A stretch of 64,000 nt of DNA. Origin: Pseudobacteriovorax antillogorgiicola (GTDB lineage: Bacteria; Bdellovibrionota_B; Oligoflexia; Oligoflexales; RGVZ01). The number at the start of each line of letters is the position of its first letter. Positions within the stretch are counted from its first letter, which is position 1. The translations under genes and the position numbers were made by a program. Below, in pieces: positions 1 through 9,756 of this stretch. Under the pieces are notes generated by a model. The model was given only the letters and a program-made list of their open reading frames with translations. It was not told the origin of the DNA and made no database searches. Where the stretch lies: NCBI GenBank assembly GCA_945865565.1, contig CAMBEK010000006.1:36937-100936 (forward strand), given 5' to 3'.

Positions 1-1
1 G

Positions 2-724
2 CTAAAGACTGACTCTGCGAAGCGGAAAACCTTAGAGACTTACGCTTTGACGTACATTCACGAAGAAATTCGAGCTGAACAAGTTGTCCGTTCACTCGAT
101 CCGTTTCGGAAGTTTTTGGAAGTCGCAGCGCAGGGAAACGGTAAAATCATCAATTTTTCGTCTATCGCAAAAGACGTAGGCGTGGATGAAAAAACTGTCC
201 GAAAGTACTTCGAGATTCTGGAAGACACGTTGCTCGGTTTTTTTGTTGACGCATTTCATTCATCCGTCAGAAAAAAAGTTGGTCTGGCGCCGAAATTCTA
301 TTTTTTCGACACAGGCGTTTCACGTGTGCTCGCCCGAAATTTAACGATTGGACTCGAACCGGGGAGTTACGCTTGGGGTAGCGCGTTTGAACACTTCGTA
401 ATTTTAGAGTGCAAACGACTCATCGCATACAGCGGCAATCAATTCGATCTGAATTTTCTGAGAACGTATGACGACAAAGAAATTGATCTTGTTGTCCGTC
501 GACCCGGAAAGCCTCTGCTGCTGATTGAGATCAAATCGTCAGAAAACATCCTGCCAGACCATGTTAAGAAGTTAGTGGCTCTCCGGGAGGTGATTGATGC
601 ACCCGTGGAAATGGCCCTATTCTCGGCCGATCCGACGTCTCAAATCATAGAGGGTGTGCGATGCATTCAATGGCAGCAGGGACTTCGAAAGTATTTTTCA
701 GGTCCCGACTTAGCTGAATTTTAG
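2..724 (+). CDS. DUF4143-domain ATPase, C-terminal part (cut by window edge)
   Basis: The reading frame is open from base 2, so the gene begins before the window; 240 residues are visible. The internal TTG at 47 is not a convincing start because the text before it (LETY-x-LTYIHEEI) matches the middle of the family. What remains is the end of the AAA_14 part and the DUF4143 domain: a winged-helix-like stretch (SSIAKDVGVDEKTVRKYFEILEDT) and a C-terminal PD-(D/E)XK-like core with EIDLVV and LLIEIKSS. These ATPases are common accessory genes of poorly known role, sometimes antitoxin-like. The P-loop would lie upstream and cannot be seen. The 3' end overlaps the convergent uridine kinase by 15 bp. 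Confidence 0.8.
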   Translation, partial: LKTDSAKRKTLETYALTYIHEEIRAEQVVRSLDPFRKFLEVAAQGNGKIINFSSIAKDVGVDEKTVRKYFEILEDTLLGFFVDAFHSSVRKKVGLAPKFYFFDTGVSRVLARNLTIGLEPGSYAWGSAFEHFVILECKRLIAYSGNQFDLNFLRTYDDKEIDLVVRRPGKPLLLIEIKSSENILPDHVKKLVALREVIDAPVEMALFSADPTSQIIEGVRCIQWQQGLRKYFSGPDLAEF

Positions 725-1357
725 GCCAGACTTGTCCGGGTTGTGCAGCAGCTCACGCATTGCGTTGGCGAGCATTGAAATGCTACGGTCGTTCCACCGC
801 TCCCACGAAATGACAAGGTCTGCCATACGGCGGGTCGGCGCGACAAATTCATCGTGCATTGGCTTCACGCTGCCAAGGTATTGTTCAATCACCCCTTCGA
901 CACTGCGCCCCCGTTCGCGCACATCACGACGCAGACGGCGGATGAAACGAACGTCATCCGGCACGTCAACATAGACACTGACGTCAAACAGGCGCCGGAT
1001 GGACGAATCAAACAGAGCAAGAATCCCGTCGAACATGACGATCGGCGTTGCCTCCATCGTCACGATTTCTTTGGTCCGGGTGTGGCTGGCAAAATCATAG
1101 CTTGGCCGGTCGATTGCATGCCCAGCCGCCAGCGCCTCCAGATGGGTACGGATCAGGGCCATGTCGAGGGAGTCTGGATGGTCAAAATTCACGGCATCCC
1201 GCTCTGCGGGCTTGAGGTGAGACAGATCCCGGTAATAATGGTCTTGCTGCAACACAGAAATCCGCAAATCAGGACTGTATTCGCAGACTTTGCGGACGAT
1301 AGTCGATTTGCCGGAACCTGAGCCGCCGGTGACCGCAACAAGAAGTGGTTTCTGCAT
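710..1357 (-). CDS. udk: Uridine kinase
   Basis: Phosphorylates uridine (and usually cytidine) to the monophosphate. The 215-aa protein starts with QKPLLVAVTGGSGSGKST, an N-terminal P-loop (GGSGSGKST), and has the uridine-kinase/PRK features QQDHYYRDL, NFDHPDSLD and RPSYDF. I chose the ATG at 1357: an AGAGG lies seven bases before it, whereas the in-frame ATG at 1363 sits almost on that site and the longer frame has no family support. It is divergent from the semialdehyde dehydrogenase gene across about 100 bp and next to Urc1, Urc4 and Upp homologues, which points to pyrimidine salvage or degradation. Confidence 0.88.
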   Translation of the reverse strand: MQKPLLVAVTGGSGSGKSTIVRKVCEYSPDLRISVLQQDHYYRDLSHLKPAERDAVNFDHPDSLDMALIRTHLEALAAGHAIDRPSYDFASHTRTKEIVTMEATPIVMFDGILALFDSSIRRLFDVSVYVDVPDDVRFIRRLRRDVRERGRSVEGVIEQYLGSVKPMHDEFVAPTRRMADLVISWERWNDRSISMLANAMRELLHNPDKSGLKFS

Positions 1358-1461
1358 GGACATGCCTCTGCCGTGTGTTAAGCTCGCGGAAAGAATCAGG
1401 TCTTGAAGTTTATCACCACAAGACTGCAACAGTTTATGCTGCTGCATCGGGGTTCGTAAAT

Positions 1462-2943
1462 ATGAGTTTGGTTAAAATCAGTTCAAATCCGTTGACGTGC
1501 GACCACTGGATCGCAGGTGAAACGCGCGCGCCTTCAACCGGCCAGTACCGGGACGTTGTCAGCCCATATACGGGCGCAACCATCGGAAAAGTCGCCTTGG
1601 GCGGCAAAGCTGACGCGGACGCCGTTGTGGCTGCTGCGCAAAAGGCGTTTCCAACCTGGCGCGCGACACCGATGAAAGAACGCGCCCAATTGCTGTTTCG
1701 TTTCCGGGATCTTGTCCTCGCGAATCTGGACGAACTGTCACACGTCGCGGCATCGGAATCCGGCAAGACCCACGGCGAGGCCCGGGCAGAAGTCCTTAAA
1801 GGGGTCGAAGTGACCGAGTTCGCACTGTCCCTGCAAAATCTGGACAGCGGCGGAATCATGGACGTATCGCGAGGCGTTTCCTGCGAGCTCCGCCGCGAGC
1901 CTCTCGGCGTTGTGGCAGGTGTCGTTCCATTTAATTTTCCGGCGATGGTCCCGATGTGGATGTATCCCATCGCCCTTGCGCTCGGAAACTGCTTCGTCCT
2001 GAAACCCTCGGAAAAAGTACCCATGACATCACAGATCATGGCCCGCCTCACGAAAGAGGCTGGATTTCCGCCTGGAGTTTTCTCGCTGCTAAACGGCACA
2101 AAAGAGGCCGTTGAAGCACTGATCGACCACCCAAACGTCAAGGCAGTCGGCTTCGTGGGTTCAAGTCCAGTCGCCCTTGACGTTTATGCCCGTGCGACGG
2201 CCCTTGGAAAACGCGCGCTGTGCCTTGGCGGCGCGAAAAACCATCTGATTGTTGTCCCAGATGCCGACGAGGCAATCACGGTCCGGGGCGTGGTGGATTC
2301 CTTCACCGGATGTGCTGGCCAACGCTGCATGGCGGCGAGCGTCATGGTTGCCGTGGGCGACGTTGACCACCTGATTGAAAAAATCCGCAAGGCTGCTGCA
2401 GAGCTGCCCGTTGGCCCAGGCATGGGTGCCATCATCGACAAAATTGCGATGGACCGAATCCGCCACCACGTGGATGCCGCCGAAAAAGACGGAGCGAAAG
2501 TCATTGTCGACGGGCGCAAATCAAAAGCACCTGCAGGCCACGAAAAAGGCTTCTGGTTTGGACCGACGATCATCGACCATGCGAGTCCAAACATGGCCTG
2601 TGCCCGCGAAGAGATTTTTGGGCCGGTGTTGACCATCATCCGCGTGAAAAATCTGGCGGAGGCCTTGGCACTGGAAAGCGAAAATCCATTTGGGAATGCG
2701 ACATCTGTATTCACAACGAACGGAGCCGTGGCGCGACACGTCGCGGATCACGCAACCAGCGGAATGATTGGAATTAATATCGGAGTGCCAGTTCCAAGGG
2801 AGCCTTTTTCCTTTGGCGGTACAAAAACAAGCAAGTTCGGCCACAGCGACATCACGGGCGAAAGTTCGCTCGATTTCTGGAGCAACTTGAAAAAAGTCAC
2901 CACCAAATGGTCGCTGCAAAGCGATGCGTCGTGGCTTTCCTGA
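1462..2943 (+). CDS. mmsA: Methylmalonate/malonate-semialdehyde dehydrogenase, CoA-acylating
   Basis: Oxidises (methyl)malonate semialdehyde with CoA and NAD to propionyl- or acetyl-CoA plus CO2. The 493-aa length is normal. The catalytic Cys is C289 in GCAGQRCM. The general-base Glu of ordinary aldehyde dehydrogenases is replaced by Asn in GGAKNH (about residue 260), a hallmark of the CoA-dependent MmsA group. VPFNFP and the C-terminal GGTKTSKFGHSD fit as well. The frame is open upstream, but homology begins at the ATG at 1462. It leads the urc1-urc4-upp run (25 bp to the next gene), so malonate semialdehyde derived from uracil is a plausible substrate; valine or inositol catabolism is the alternative. 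Confidence 0.9.
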   Translation: MSLVKISSNPLTCDHWIAGETRAPSTGQYRDVVSPYTGATIGKVALGGKADADAVVAAAQKAFPTWRATPMKERAQLLFRFRDLVLANLDELSHVAASESGKTHGEARAEVLKGVEVTEFALSLQNLDSGGIMDVSRGVSCELRREPLGVVAGVVPFNFPAMVPMWMYPIALALGNCFVLKPSEKVPMTSQIMARLTKEAGFPPGVFSLLNGTKEAVEALIDHPNVKAVGFVGSSPVALDVYARATALGKRALCLGGAKNHLIVVPDADEAITVRGVVDSFTGCAGQRCMAASVMVAVGDVDHLIEKIRKAAAELPVGPGMGAIIDKIAMDRIRHHVDAAEKDGAKVIVDGRKSKAPAGHEKGFWFGPTIIDHASPNMACAREEIFGPVLTIIRVKNLAEALALESENPFGNATSVFTTNGAVARHVADHATSGMIGINIGVPVPREPFSFGGTKTSKFGHSDITGESSLDFWSNLKKVTTKWSLQSDASWLS

Positions 2944-2968
2944 GATGTGTCCCAAGGAGTAGTACAAA

Positions 2969-4228
2969 ATGGTCGAAGAAAAAAAACGCGTTAGACATAT
3001 CACTCTGACATCTCACCCGGGCCAGCCTGGATCGGGTTGCGTTCCAGTGCAATGGGGCGCCACGGACCCCTTGATACGCGGACCGATCGTCGGCACGGTC
3101 ACGGAATCTCGCCAACGAAACGTCATCGGCACCCACTCAGGATCGTACTCGGTTTACCGGGCCTTGGCCGTTGCCAGCGGTGCTTTGAAACCAGATCATA
3201 AACCGGACCTGACCAACACGGCGCCCGCTGAGCCCATTGGTCCGTATCCTTCGTGGTCAGACCCCGAGAAAATTGTTTCCCTTGATCCATTCGGCGCAAT
3301 CGTTGCCGATGCCTTCAAAGATTATCTCAAAAAAGGTTACGACATTCGACCGACGATTGCCGTGACCAAGGCGCATATCAATATGCCGGAGATTAAAGAA
3401 GCCATGGATGCCGGTCGGCTGAAGCCCGACGGACATCTCTTGCTGGCCAATGGCGACGTGGTGGTAACCAAGGCAGCCATCGAGCCCGTCTGGTATTTGC
3501 CAGGTGTGGCAAAACGATTCGGAGTGGAAGAGGCAGAACTGCGCCGGGTTCTTTTTGAAAACACCGCCGGCATGTTCCCGGAACTTGTGACCCGGCCTGA
3601 CCTTGAAATTTTATTGCCACCCATCGGCGGGATGACGGTTTATTTCTTTGGTGACATCAAGGCTGCATCTGACCCGAAGATACCACTCGCGGTCCGCGTG
3701 CACGATGAGTGCAATGGATCCGATGTTTTTGGTTCCGACATCTGCACGTGTCGGCCTTACCTGACCCACGGTATCGAAGTTTGCATCGAAACTGCCCAAA
3801 AAGGCGGTGCCGGCCTGATCGTCTATTACCGCAAGGAAGGCCGTGCCCTTGGTGAGGTAACGAAGTTTCTGGTTTACAACGCACGAAAGCGCCAAGAGGG
3901 CGGCGATCGCGCCGACCAGTATTTCGCCCGCACCGAATGCGTGGCCGGAGTCCAGGATATGCGATTCCAGGACTTGATGCCCGACGTTCTCCATTGGCTT
4001 GGGATCACGAAGATCGACAAGTTCGTTTCCATGTCCAACATGAAACATGACGCCATCGTTAAAACTGGAATCAAAATTTTGGAACGCGTCAGCATTCCGG
4101 ACTCATTGATTCCGGCGGATGCAAAGGTCGAGATGGAAGCCAAGGTTGCTGCTGGTTATTTCAGCAAGGATGAAAAACCGACTGCAGAAGAATTGAAACG
4201 GGTCAAAGGACGGGATTTGAACGAATGA
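2969..4228 (+). CDS. urc1: URC1-type GTP cyclohydrolase II homologue (uracil catabolism)
   Basis: 419 aa, about twice the size of RibA. The C-terminal half carries a GTP-cyclohydrolase-II core: HDECNGSDVFGSDICTC with three Cys (C248, C259, C261) in the zinc-binding spacing, then RKEGRALGE (288-296) in place of RibA's RQEGRGIGL. The long N-terminal extension and altered signature are typical of the Urc1 group, required in Lachancea kluyveri for the URC pathway that turns uracil into urea and 3-hydroxypropionate. A strong AAGGAG precedes the ATG, and the stop overlaps the urc4 start (ATGA). Riboflavin synthesis is less likely, as no ribB, ribE or ribD is nearby. The exact reaction is not settled by sequence. 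Confidence 0.82.
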   Translation: MVEEKKRVRHITLTSHPGQPGSGCVPVQWGATDPLIRGPIVGTVTESRQRNVIGTHSGSYSVYRALAVASGALKPDHKPDLTNTAPAEPIGPYPSWSDPEKIVSLDPFGAIVADAFKDYLKKGYDIRPTIAVTKAHINMPEIKEAMDAGRLKPDGHLLLANGDVVVTKAAIEPVWYLPGVAKRFGVEEAELRRVLFENTAGMFPELVTRPDLEILLPPIGGMTVYFFGDIKAASDPKIPLAVRVHDECNGSDVFGSDICTCRPYLTHGIEVCIETAQKGGAGLIVYYRKEGRALGEVTKFLVYNARKRQEGGDRADQYFARTECVAGVQDMRFQDLMPDVLHWLGITKIDKFVSMSNMKHDAIVKTGIKILERVSIPDSLIPADAKVEMEAKVAAGYFSKDEKPTAEELKRVKGRDLNE

Positions 4229-5523
4229 CACCAATGGCTCAAAGTGTGCAGATGGGAAAAATCTCGCCGCGTGTCCGGCACTTGCGCGAACTTGCGACGA
4301 TTCGCAGCACAGCGCGCAAGATCCTCCTCGAAGCGCGGCGTGGGGCGTCAAAAAACTTCACCGTCCATGACGATAAAATCTCGGAAGCCGCCGCCATGGT
4401 GGCCCGAGTCACCAGAGCCAATTATCCGGACCTTGAAATTCCCTTTCACAGCCGCTGGCGGCATTTTGAAATCGCAGCGCCAGCCAACCCTGGAAGCGAC
4501 CAAAGTCCGAGAAATCTTGCCTATGAACTTATTGGTGATCCGCGCCGCGCCGTTGGCGCAGGCTCGCGGCTTGAGTGGCTGACCCGTGCGTGGGATCTGG
4601 TTATGGTTAGCGTACTTTTGGATGCCGGAGCCGGCGATCAATGGACCTACCAGGATGACGCAACAGGAATGTCCTTCCGCCGTTCCGAAGGGCTTGGGAT
4701 CGCGAGCCTGCGGATGTTCCAGTCAGGAATATTCTCGGCGAATCCATCTACTGACCCTTACCGTGTCGATGCGCAGCGCCTTTCAGCCCTCGACACCGCC
4801 GAACTCGCCAAGGGGTTTCAGGTTTCGGAAAGCAACCATCTTGCCGGGCTGGAGGGACGCGCCAAACTTCTGCGCTCGTTCGGCGAAAAACTGCTTCGAC
4901 CCGATTATGATATGAATCCCCTGGTCCGTCCCGGCGACCTTGCCAGGGTGGCTCTGGATCAATCCAAGGCCGGTGTGGTTTCGATTCCACATGTTTTCAG
5001 CCAGCTGCTGAACCGCCTCAGCTCAATGTGGCCAGGACGTCCATCACTCGATGGATCAGCCTTGGGCGATGTGTGGTCCTTTGCCGGTGCCGGCCCCGGA
5101 AGCCCTGCGCCGGAATTTGTTCCGTTTCACAAGTTAACGCAGTGGTTGACCTACTCTTTGGCAGAACCGCTGGTTGCAACGGGTATCCAAATCAGCGGAC
5201 TTGATGAATTGACTGGCCTCCCTGAATACCGCAACGGTGGCCTTTTACTTGATCTGGGAGTTCTTGAACTTCTGGATTCGAAGGCCTCAAATACGTCACA
5301 TCGCCCCGATTCACCTCTTATCGTGGAATGGCGAGCCCTCACCGTGGCCCTGTTGGATGAAATCGCAGACCAGGTTCGCTTGAAATTGGAGCAGCCAGAT
5401 CTGGAACTTGCCCAAATCCTGCAAGGCGGAACGTGGGCAGCCGGAAGGATTCTCGCGGCCGAAAAACGCGGCCCGTTGGCTCCGCCTCCATTAAAGATCG
5501 AAAGCGACGGCACGGTTTTTTAA
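4225..5523 (+). CDS. urc4: URC4-like protein (DUF1688), uracil catabolism
   Basis: 432 aa with the features of the DUF1688/Urc4 family: an N-terminal helix region ([16 protein letters not shown], about residues 27-42), SRWRHFE (75-81), [18 protein letters not shown] and [16 protein letters not shown]. Urc4 is genetically required for the URC route; its chemistry is not firmly assigned. The ATG overlaps the urc1 stop in an ATGA, implying translational coupling, and Upp follows 55 bp later. An alternative ATG lies nine bases downstream. The urc1-urc4 pairing is itself strong support for both calls. Confidence 0.85.
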   Translation: MTPMAQSVQMGKISPRVRHLRELATIRSTARKILLEARRGASKNFTVHDDKISEAAAMVARVTRANYPDLEIPFHSRWRHFEIAAPANPGSDQSPRNLAYELIGDPRRAVGAGSRLEWLTRAWDLVMVSVLLDAGAGDQWTYQDDATGMSFRRSEGLGIASLRMFQSGIFSANPSTDPYRVDAQRLSALDTAELAKGFQVSESNHLAGLEGRAKLLRSFGEKLLRPDYDMNPLVRPGDLARVALDQSKAGVVSIPHVFSQLLNRLSSMWPGRPSLDGSALGDVWSFAGAGPGSPAPEFVPFHKLTQWLTYSLAEPLVATGIQISGLDELTGLPEYRNGGLLLDLGVLELLDSKASNTSHRPDSPLIVEWRALTVALLDEIADQVRLKLEQPDLELAQILQGGTWAAGRILAAEKRGPLAPPPLKIESDGTVF

Positions 5524-5578
5524 AAATCCAGGCCAAAGGCCACCCATTCAAATTAAATCTCCATCCAGGAACCGAAAC

Positions 5579-6211
5579 ATGACCAAAAAATTGACCCACA
5601 TCGAACATCCTCTGGTGCAGTACAAACTGTCGTTGATGCGTAAAAAAGACACGTCGACCGGTGATTTCCGGATGCTGATGTCCGAAATCGGGATGCTTCT
5701 CGCGTACGAAGTGACCCGGGACCTGCCCATTGAGCACCGTCCGATTGAAACCCCACTTGCGCACATGAATGCACCTTTTTTAAAAGACAAAGACATGGTG
5801 CTCATTTCGATTTTGCGGGCCGGAAATGGCCTCCTCGATGGTTTCCTGAAACTGGTCCCGACCGCACGCGTTGGCCATATCGGGCTTTACCGCGATCCCA
5901 AGACCCATATTGCCGTCGAATATTACTTCAAAGTCCCACGGGACATTGAAGACCGCGACACCATCGTCTTGGATCCAATGCTGGCGACGGGCCATTCTGC
6001 AGTCGCTGCGTTGGACCGCCTAAAACAAACAAACCCAAAGAGCATCAAGTTCGTTTGCTTGCTGGCAGCCCCAGAGGGAATCGAGTATCTGCACGAATTC
6101 CACCCGGATGTGCCGATCTACACCGCTGCCATAGACGAAAAGCTCAACGACAAGAAATATATCGTACCGGGCCTCGGCGATGCCGGCGACCGCCTGTTTG
6201 GCACCCAATGA
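5579..6211 (+). CDS. upp: Uracil phosphoribosyltransferase
   Basis: Makes UMP from uracil and PRPP. The 210-aa protein starts [21 protein letters not shown], the standard Upp N-terminus, and contains [10 protein letters not shown] (PRPP loop) and the C-terminal [17 protein letters not shown] uracil-binding segment. ATG at 5579 follows a weak CCAGGA. Third of the co-directional urc1-urc4-upp group; the yeast URC locus also needs a uracil phosphoribosyltransferase (Urc6), so here it may feed degradation as much as salvage. Confidence 0.95.
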   Translation: MTKKLTHIEHPLVQYKLSLMRKKDTSTGDFRMLMSEIGMLLAYEVTRDLPIEHRPIETPLAHMNAPFLKDKDMVLISILRAGNGLLDGFLKLVPTARVGHIGLYRDPKTHIAVEYYFKVPRDIEDRDTIVLDPMLATGHSAVAALDRLKQTNPKSIKFVCLLAAPEGIEYLHEFHPDVPIYTAAIDEKLNDKKYIVPGLGDAGDRLFGTQ

Positions 6212-6238
6212 ATGCATGGGTCGTGTTAAACTCACGAC

Positions 6239-8311
6239 ATGACCCTTGATCTCATTCAATTAAGACAACGATTCGCCGGCAAGAAAGAACACCGCAAGCC
6301 AGCCTTGGTCCTATTGGCCGTTTGTGGTTTTTTAGCTGCGTTGTATCTTTCGCCCGCAGGCACCGGCGTCGAAAAACAGTTGGAACAAAGATTTCTTTTT
6401 TGGGCCCGTTCAAAAATCGGGCAAGGTCCTGGACTTTCCAAACAGATAAAAATTTTCGCGTATGACGACGAAACCGCTGCCAGCGAGGGCGATTTTGATA
6501 TTCCGTTGACGGACTGGGGGCTTGTCTTTAAGGCACTGGCAGAGCGCAAGCCACAGAGTGTTGTCGTGGACAAAATTTTCGACAAGGCGCACCCACCTGA
6601 CCAGATCGTTGCCTTTCAGAAGATGAGTCGCGAGTGGCACACACCAATCAACATCATTTCATTTGTGACATCGGAAAAGGTCCCGTACCGGACTGAAGTT
6701 CCGGGAGACCGTCCCGAACACCAGATTGGGACCATTGCACCCGGTGGTCTGGATCAAGTTCCAGAATGGCTCAAGTCCATGAGACCAAAGTATTTTTATG
6801 GCGCACCGCAAACACTCACTGCGGCATCGTTGGGAATTTTTTCAGGGATCGGTCATGCCGTCTACGAACTCGATGGCTACTTGCAATCCATTTACAGGAT
6901 CAACGACCGCGTCTTCGTGCCTCATGTTGCCCTTGTTGCGGGCCATTCTTTGAAAATTCAAAATCAGCGGATTTTCAGTGGGGGCAATGAAGTCCCGACA
7001 ACCAGCGACGGTCGAATCCTGGTCAATGTGGATAAACAATCGGTCTACGTAAAACGATCCTACGGTATGGGCGCATTGATTCGGCGGGCCCGCTCGGGAA
7101 AGCCCATCACCGTCGTCGATGAGGGGGACACCGTGATCCTCCTGCCGCTGATGTACACGGGTAACACCGATTTTCGCGAGACGCCCCATGGATCGATGCC
7201 AGGTGGGTATCTTGTTGCGGCCATGGTCAACAGCACACTTGCAGGAAAATGGGTCAATTCATGGCGCGCAGGCATTCCCTTGATCATTGCCGGAGGGTTA
7301 TCAGGGGCATGGATTGCATTCGCTTTCAGCCCACTGATGATCGGTGTGATTTCTCTGACCGTTATTGGAATGAGTGTCGTCGTGTGTATTTTTCTTTTTT
7401 CCACGGCGGGCATTCTCCTCCCATTCGCCCTGCCCTTGGCGTCATTTATCATTGCAGCCGGAGTCATGTTCGGGGAACGATCCAGAAGAGCCCAGGTATC
7501 TCAGGTCCGAATTGAAGGGGAATTGGCCACTGCCCAGATCGTCCAGAACTCTTTTTTTGCGGCCAAGAAAACCTGCCACCCTGACCTGACGGTCACTGGA
7601 AAGTTTTTCCCCGCCGGGGAATGTGGCGGGGACTGGTGGGGTCACTGCCCTGCAGGCCCCGGTAAGGAATACGTCTTCATTGGCGATGCCACCGGCCACG
7701 GAGTCGCAGCCGCATTGGTTACCGCAGTTTCTTTTGCAACCATTTCGGCGATCGAATCGTTCAGCATTTCACAGGCTAACGCAGAGAACCCCAAGCCCTC
7801 CGATCTCCTTAAGATGCTGAACAAAGTCTTGTTTGATCTTGGCAATCACACAGGTGTCATGACTTTTTTTGTTGGGCTACTCGATCTGGAACAAAATAAG
7901 TTTATCTATTCAAACGCTGGACATTTACCACCAGCATTGTTGCCCATCGCCAGCAAAGACCCGCGAATCCAAGGACGCTTGCCGATCAAAAATTTGGGCG
8001 CCCCTGGCAGCCTCCTTGGAATGGATCCAGACTCGACCTTCACAGATCAGGAAATCGAGTTAAAGGATGGCGATCGCTTGTTCATCTACACCGATGGCTT
8101 GATTGAAAATTATTCGACGAACAACAAGAATCCTTTTGGTAAAAAACGCCTCTACGACGCCTTGATCGCAAACAGGGATTTGGCTGCGAAGGATTTTCTA
8201 TCCAGCGTCATCAAATCCTATGCAGATCACATCGCCGGGGAACTACCGGCCGATGACACAACCCTGGTTGTGATTGATTGGAAACGGCAGGCATCTAACC
8301 CACCCGCGTGA
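6239..8311 (+). CDS. CHASE2-sensor membrane protein with SpoIIE/PP2C phosphatase
   Basis: 690 aa. An N-terminal membrane anchor (about 22-40) is followed by a CHASE2 extracytoplasmic sensor (about 40-330; IFAYDDETA, KPQSVVVDKIFD), then a block of three hydrophobic helices (about 340-410) and a cytoplasmic SpoIIE-type PP2C Ser/Thr phosphatase (about 425-690) with CGGDWWG, GDATGHG and YTDGLIEN, the metal-binding Asp motifs. Such proteins usually act in partner-switching regulation. It begins 27 bp after upp, but no anti-sigma factor or STAS partner is in the window, so the target is unknown. Confidence 0.88.
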   Translation: MTLDLIQLRQRFAGKKEHRKPALVLLAVCGFLAALYLSPAGTGVEKQLEQRFLFWARSKIGQGPGLSKQIKIFAYDDETAASEGDFDIPLTDWGLVFKALAERKPQSVVVDKIFDKAHPPDQIVAFQKMSREWHTPINIISFVTSEKVPYRTEVPGDRPEHQIGTIAPGGLDQVPEWLKSMRPKYFYGAPQTLTAASLGIFSGIGHAVYELDGYLQSIYRINDRVFVPHVALVAGHSLKIQNQRIFSGGNEVPTTSDGRILVNVDKQSVYVKRSYGMGALIRRARSGKPITVVDEGDTVILLPLMYTGNTDFRETPHGSMPGGYLVAAMVNSTLAGKWVNSWRAGIPLIIAGGLSGAWIAFAFSPLMIGVISLTVIGMSVVVCIFLFSTAGILLPFALPLASFIIAAGVMFGERSRRAQVSQVRIEGELATAQIVQNSFFAAKKTCHPDLTVTGKFFPAGECGGDWWGHCPAGPGKEYVFIGDATGHGVAAALVTAVSFATISAIESFSISQANAENPKPSDLLKMLNKVLFDLGNHTGVMTFFVGLLDLEQNKFIYSNAGHLPPALLPIASKDPRIQGRLPIKNLGAPGSLLGMDPDSTFTDQEIELKDGDRLFIYTDGLIENYSTNNKNPFGKKRLYDALIANRDLAAKDFLSSVIKSYADHIAGELPADDTTLVVIDWKRQASNPPA

Positions 8312-8427
8312 GGGACGGTTTCGTCAACAATACAACCAACCGTAACTACTGGTGTTTATCTTAACCGGCAGAAATGACTAAGATTCTTTCCCGATCCGCC
8401 GATGCAACTCCTTAGGGAGATTTTAAT

Positions 8428-9660
8428 TTGAGCAGACTTTCCATGAGCACTGTCACGCCGTTTGCCATCGCTGCGCTTTGCGGCGTCGGATTTCTGTCGT
8501 GCAAAAATAGCCCGTCAGGGCGGTCGATGGAAACCGGCGTGAATCCCGCTACGGAAACCGAAGGTGTTACGGAGATCAGTTCTGCGGCCGACGTCGTCAT
8601 TCCAGGCGATGGAAAAATCACGATCGATGCTTACCGGAAAGACGATAAGGAGGACGATTTCAAACTGGCTGTGTCTCCGACTGCAATCACGGGACCGAAT
8701 CTTGCCCTGGCTTCAACTCCGTTGAAACTCGCAGAGACCTATAAGTGCACCGTCACAATCCGCAAGGTTAATCGGGTTTCGTTTCAAATGGTAGATGTGC
8801 TGACGAGTGCGGCGACCGCCTGCGAGCCACTTCCCGCGCCTGCCGCTGGGTTTAACTTTAAAATCTCAGGTGTCGAAGCCGATTCTCTTTATCTTGCAAC
8901 ACTTCATGTTGTGCCGGACAGCACGCCGAATTTAGCCACGACGGTAAAGGCCGTTTTGCCCCCGATAAGCGACGAATGCCGGGGTGACCAAGCCCGCTTT
9001 ACCATGATGGCTGATGCGTTGACCAACGGTGCGGCAAACTTGATATTGGAATTGGTCAAGATCGCCAACTCCACGTCATCGGTGATTTATTCCGCCGACG
9101 ACGCGGAGGCGCAGGCGGAGGCGGAGGCGCAGGCGCAGGGGCAGGCGCGAACCACCCTCCTCCACTTGAATCTTCCCGACCTGCTGCACTTCGCGGCTGG
9201 CAGTAAACGCGAAATGGATTATGCAGCATCAGACTACGCGCTCACTTTCGTCGGCAATATTTATGAGATTTTCGATGGCAGCACGGAATCGTTTAACACG
9301 ACCGTTTGTACTTCCATGAACGGAACCTTGATTAAATCTGGGTCTATCGCTGAAAACTTGACAATTTACACTCAGTCCACGGCCATTCAGGCCTGGAAAT
9401 CCATCATCAGTATTCTTGATGTATTTGTTGAACCGGAACGCAACATCCGGGAGATCTATACCATTTATAACGCACCGGCCGGCGAAGCTGATGGTTTTAT
9501 TTCTTACGGATTCCTTTCCGGAGTTTATGATGCGTTCGGAGAGGACCAAAGCGCTACCATATGGGACGTCGCCACCGCTGTCGCTAAGGAGGAAAATCAG
9601 AATTCCACGAGTTTCAACGTGGATACAAGTCCAGCCCCAAGCCTTGCACCCAATTATTAA
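8428..9660 (+). CDS. Hypothetical lipoprotein with EA/QA-rich stretch
   Basis: 410 aa, no family recognised. A signal peptide ends in a lipobox (GFLSC), so it should be exported and lipidated. TTG at 8428 is seven bases after GGGAGA and is preferred to the ATG at 8443, though either gives the same mature lipoprotein. Around residues 227-241 a hexanucleotide repeat produces an Ala/Gln/Glu run. The rest is Thr- and Asp-rich as in secreted proteins. It stands alone between the phosphatase and acyl-CoA dehydrogenase genes. Confidence 0.75.
   Translation: MSRLSMSTVTPFAIAALCGVGFLSCKNSPSGRSMETGVNPATETEGVTEISSAADVVIPGDGKITIDAYRKDDKEDDFKLAVSPTAITGPNLALASTPLKLAETYKCTVTIRKVNRVSFQMVDVLTSAATACEPLPAPAAGFNFKISGVEADSLYLATLHVVPDSTPNLATTVKAVLPPISDECRGDQARFTMMADALTNGAANLILELVKIANSTSSVIYSADDAEAQAEAEAQAQGQARTTLLHLNLPDLLHFAAGSKREMDYAASDYALTFVGNIYEIFDGSTESFNTTVCTSMNGTLIKSGSIAENLTIYTQSTAIQAWKSIISILDVFVEPERNIREIYTIYNAPAGEADGFISYGFLSGVYDAFGEDQSATIWDVATAVAKEENQNSTSFNVDTSPAPSLAPNY
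9104..9149 (+). repeat. GAGGCG/CAGGCG hexanucleotide repeat inside a lipoprotein gene
   Basis: About seven degenerate copies of a six-base unit (GAGGCG or CAGGCG) in a row, read as alternating Glu/Gln and Ala. Slippage here would change the protein by two residues per unit and keep the frame. Confidence 0.8.
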
Positions 9661-9756
9661 CTGACATTTAAGTGTCTTTTGGTTTTGCCGATATCCCTGA
9701 CATAGATATTTCAATTCACGCGCCCCGCGCGCGTTCGTGGAAAGGGGGAATCTGCA

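Noticed and set aside
1434..2141. Long minus-strand ORF opposite mmsA
   Set aside because: Shadow of mmsA with no family features or RBS.
2969..4228. RibA for riboflavin synthesis
   Set aside because: Double length, altered RKEGRALGE motif and urc4 neighbour point to Urc1.
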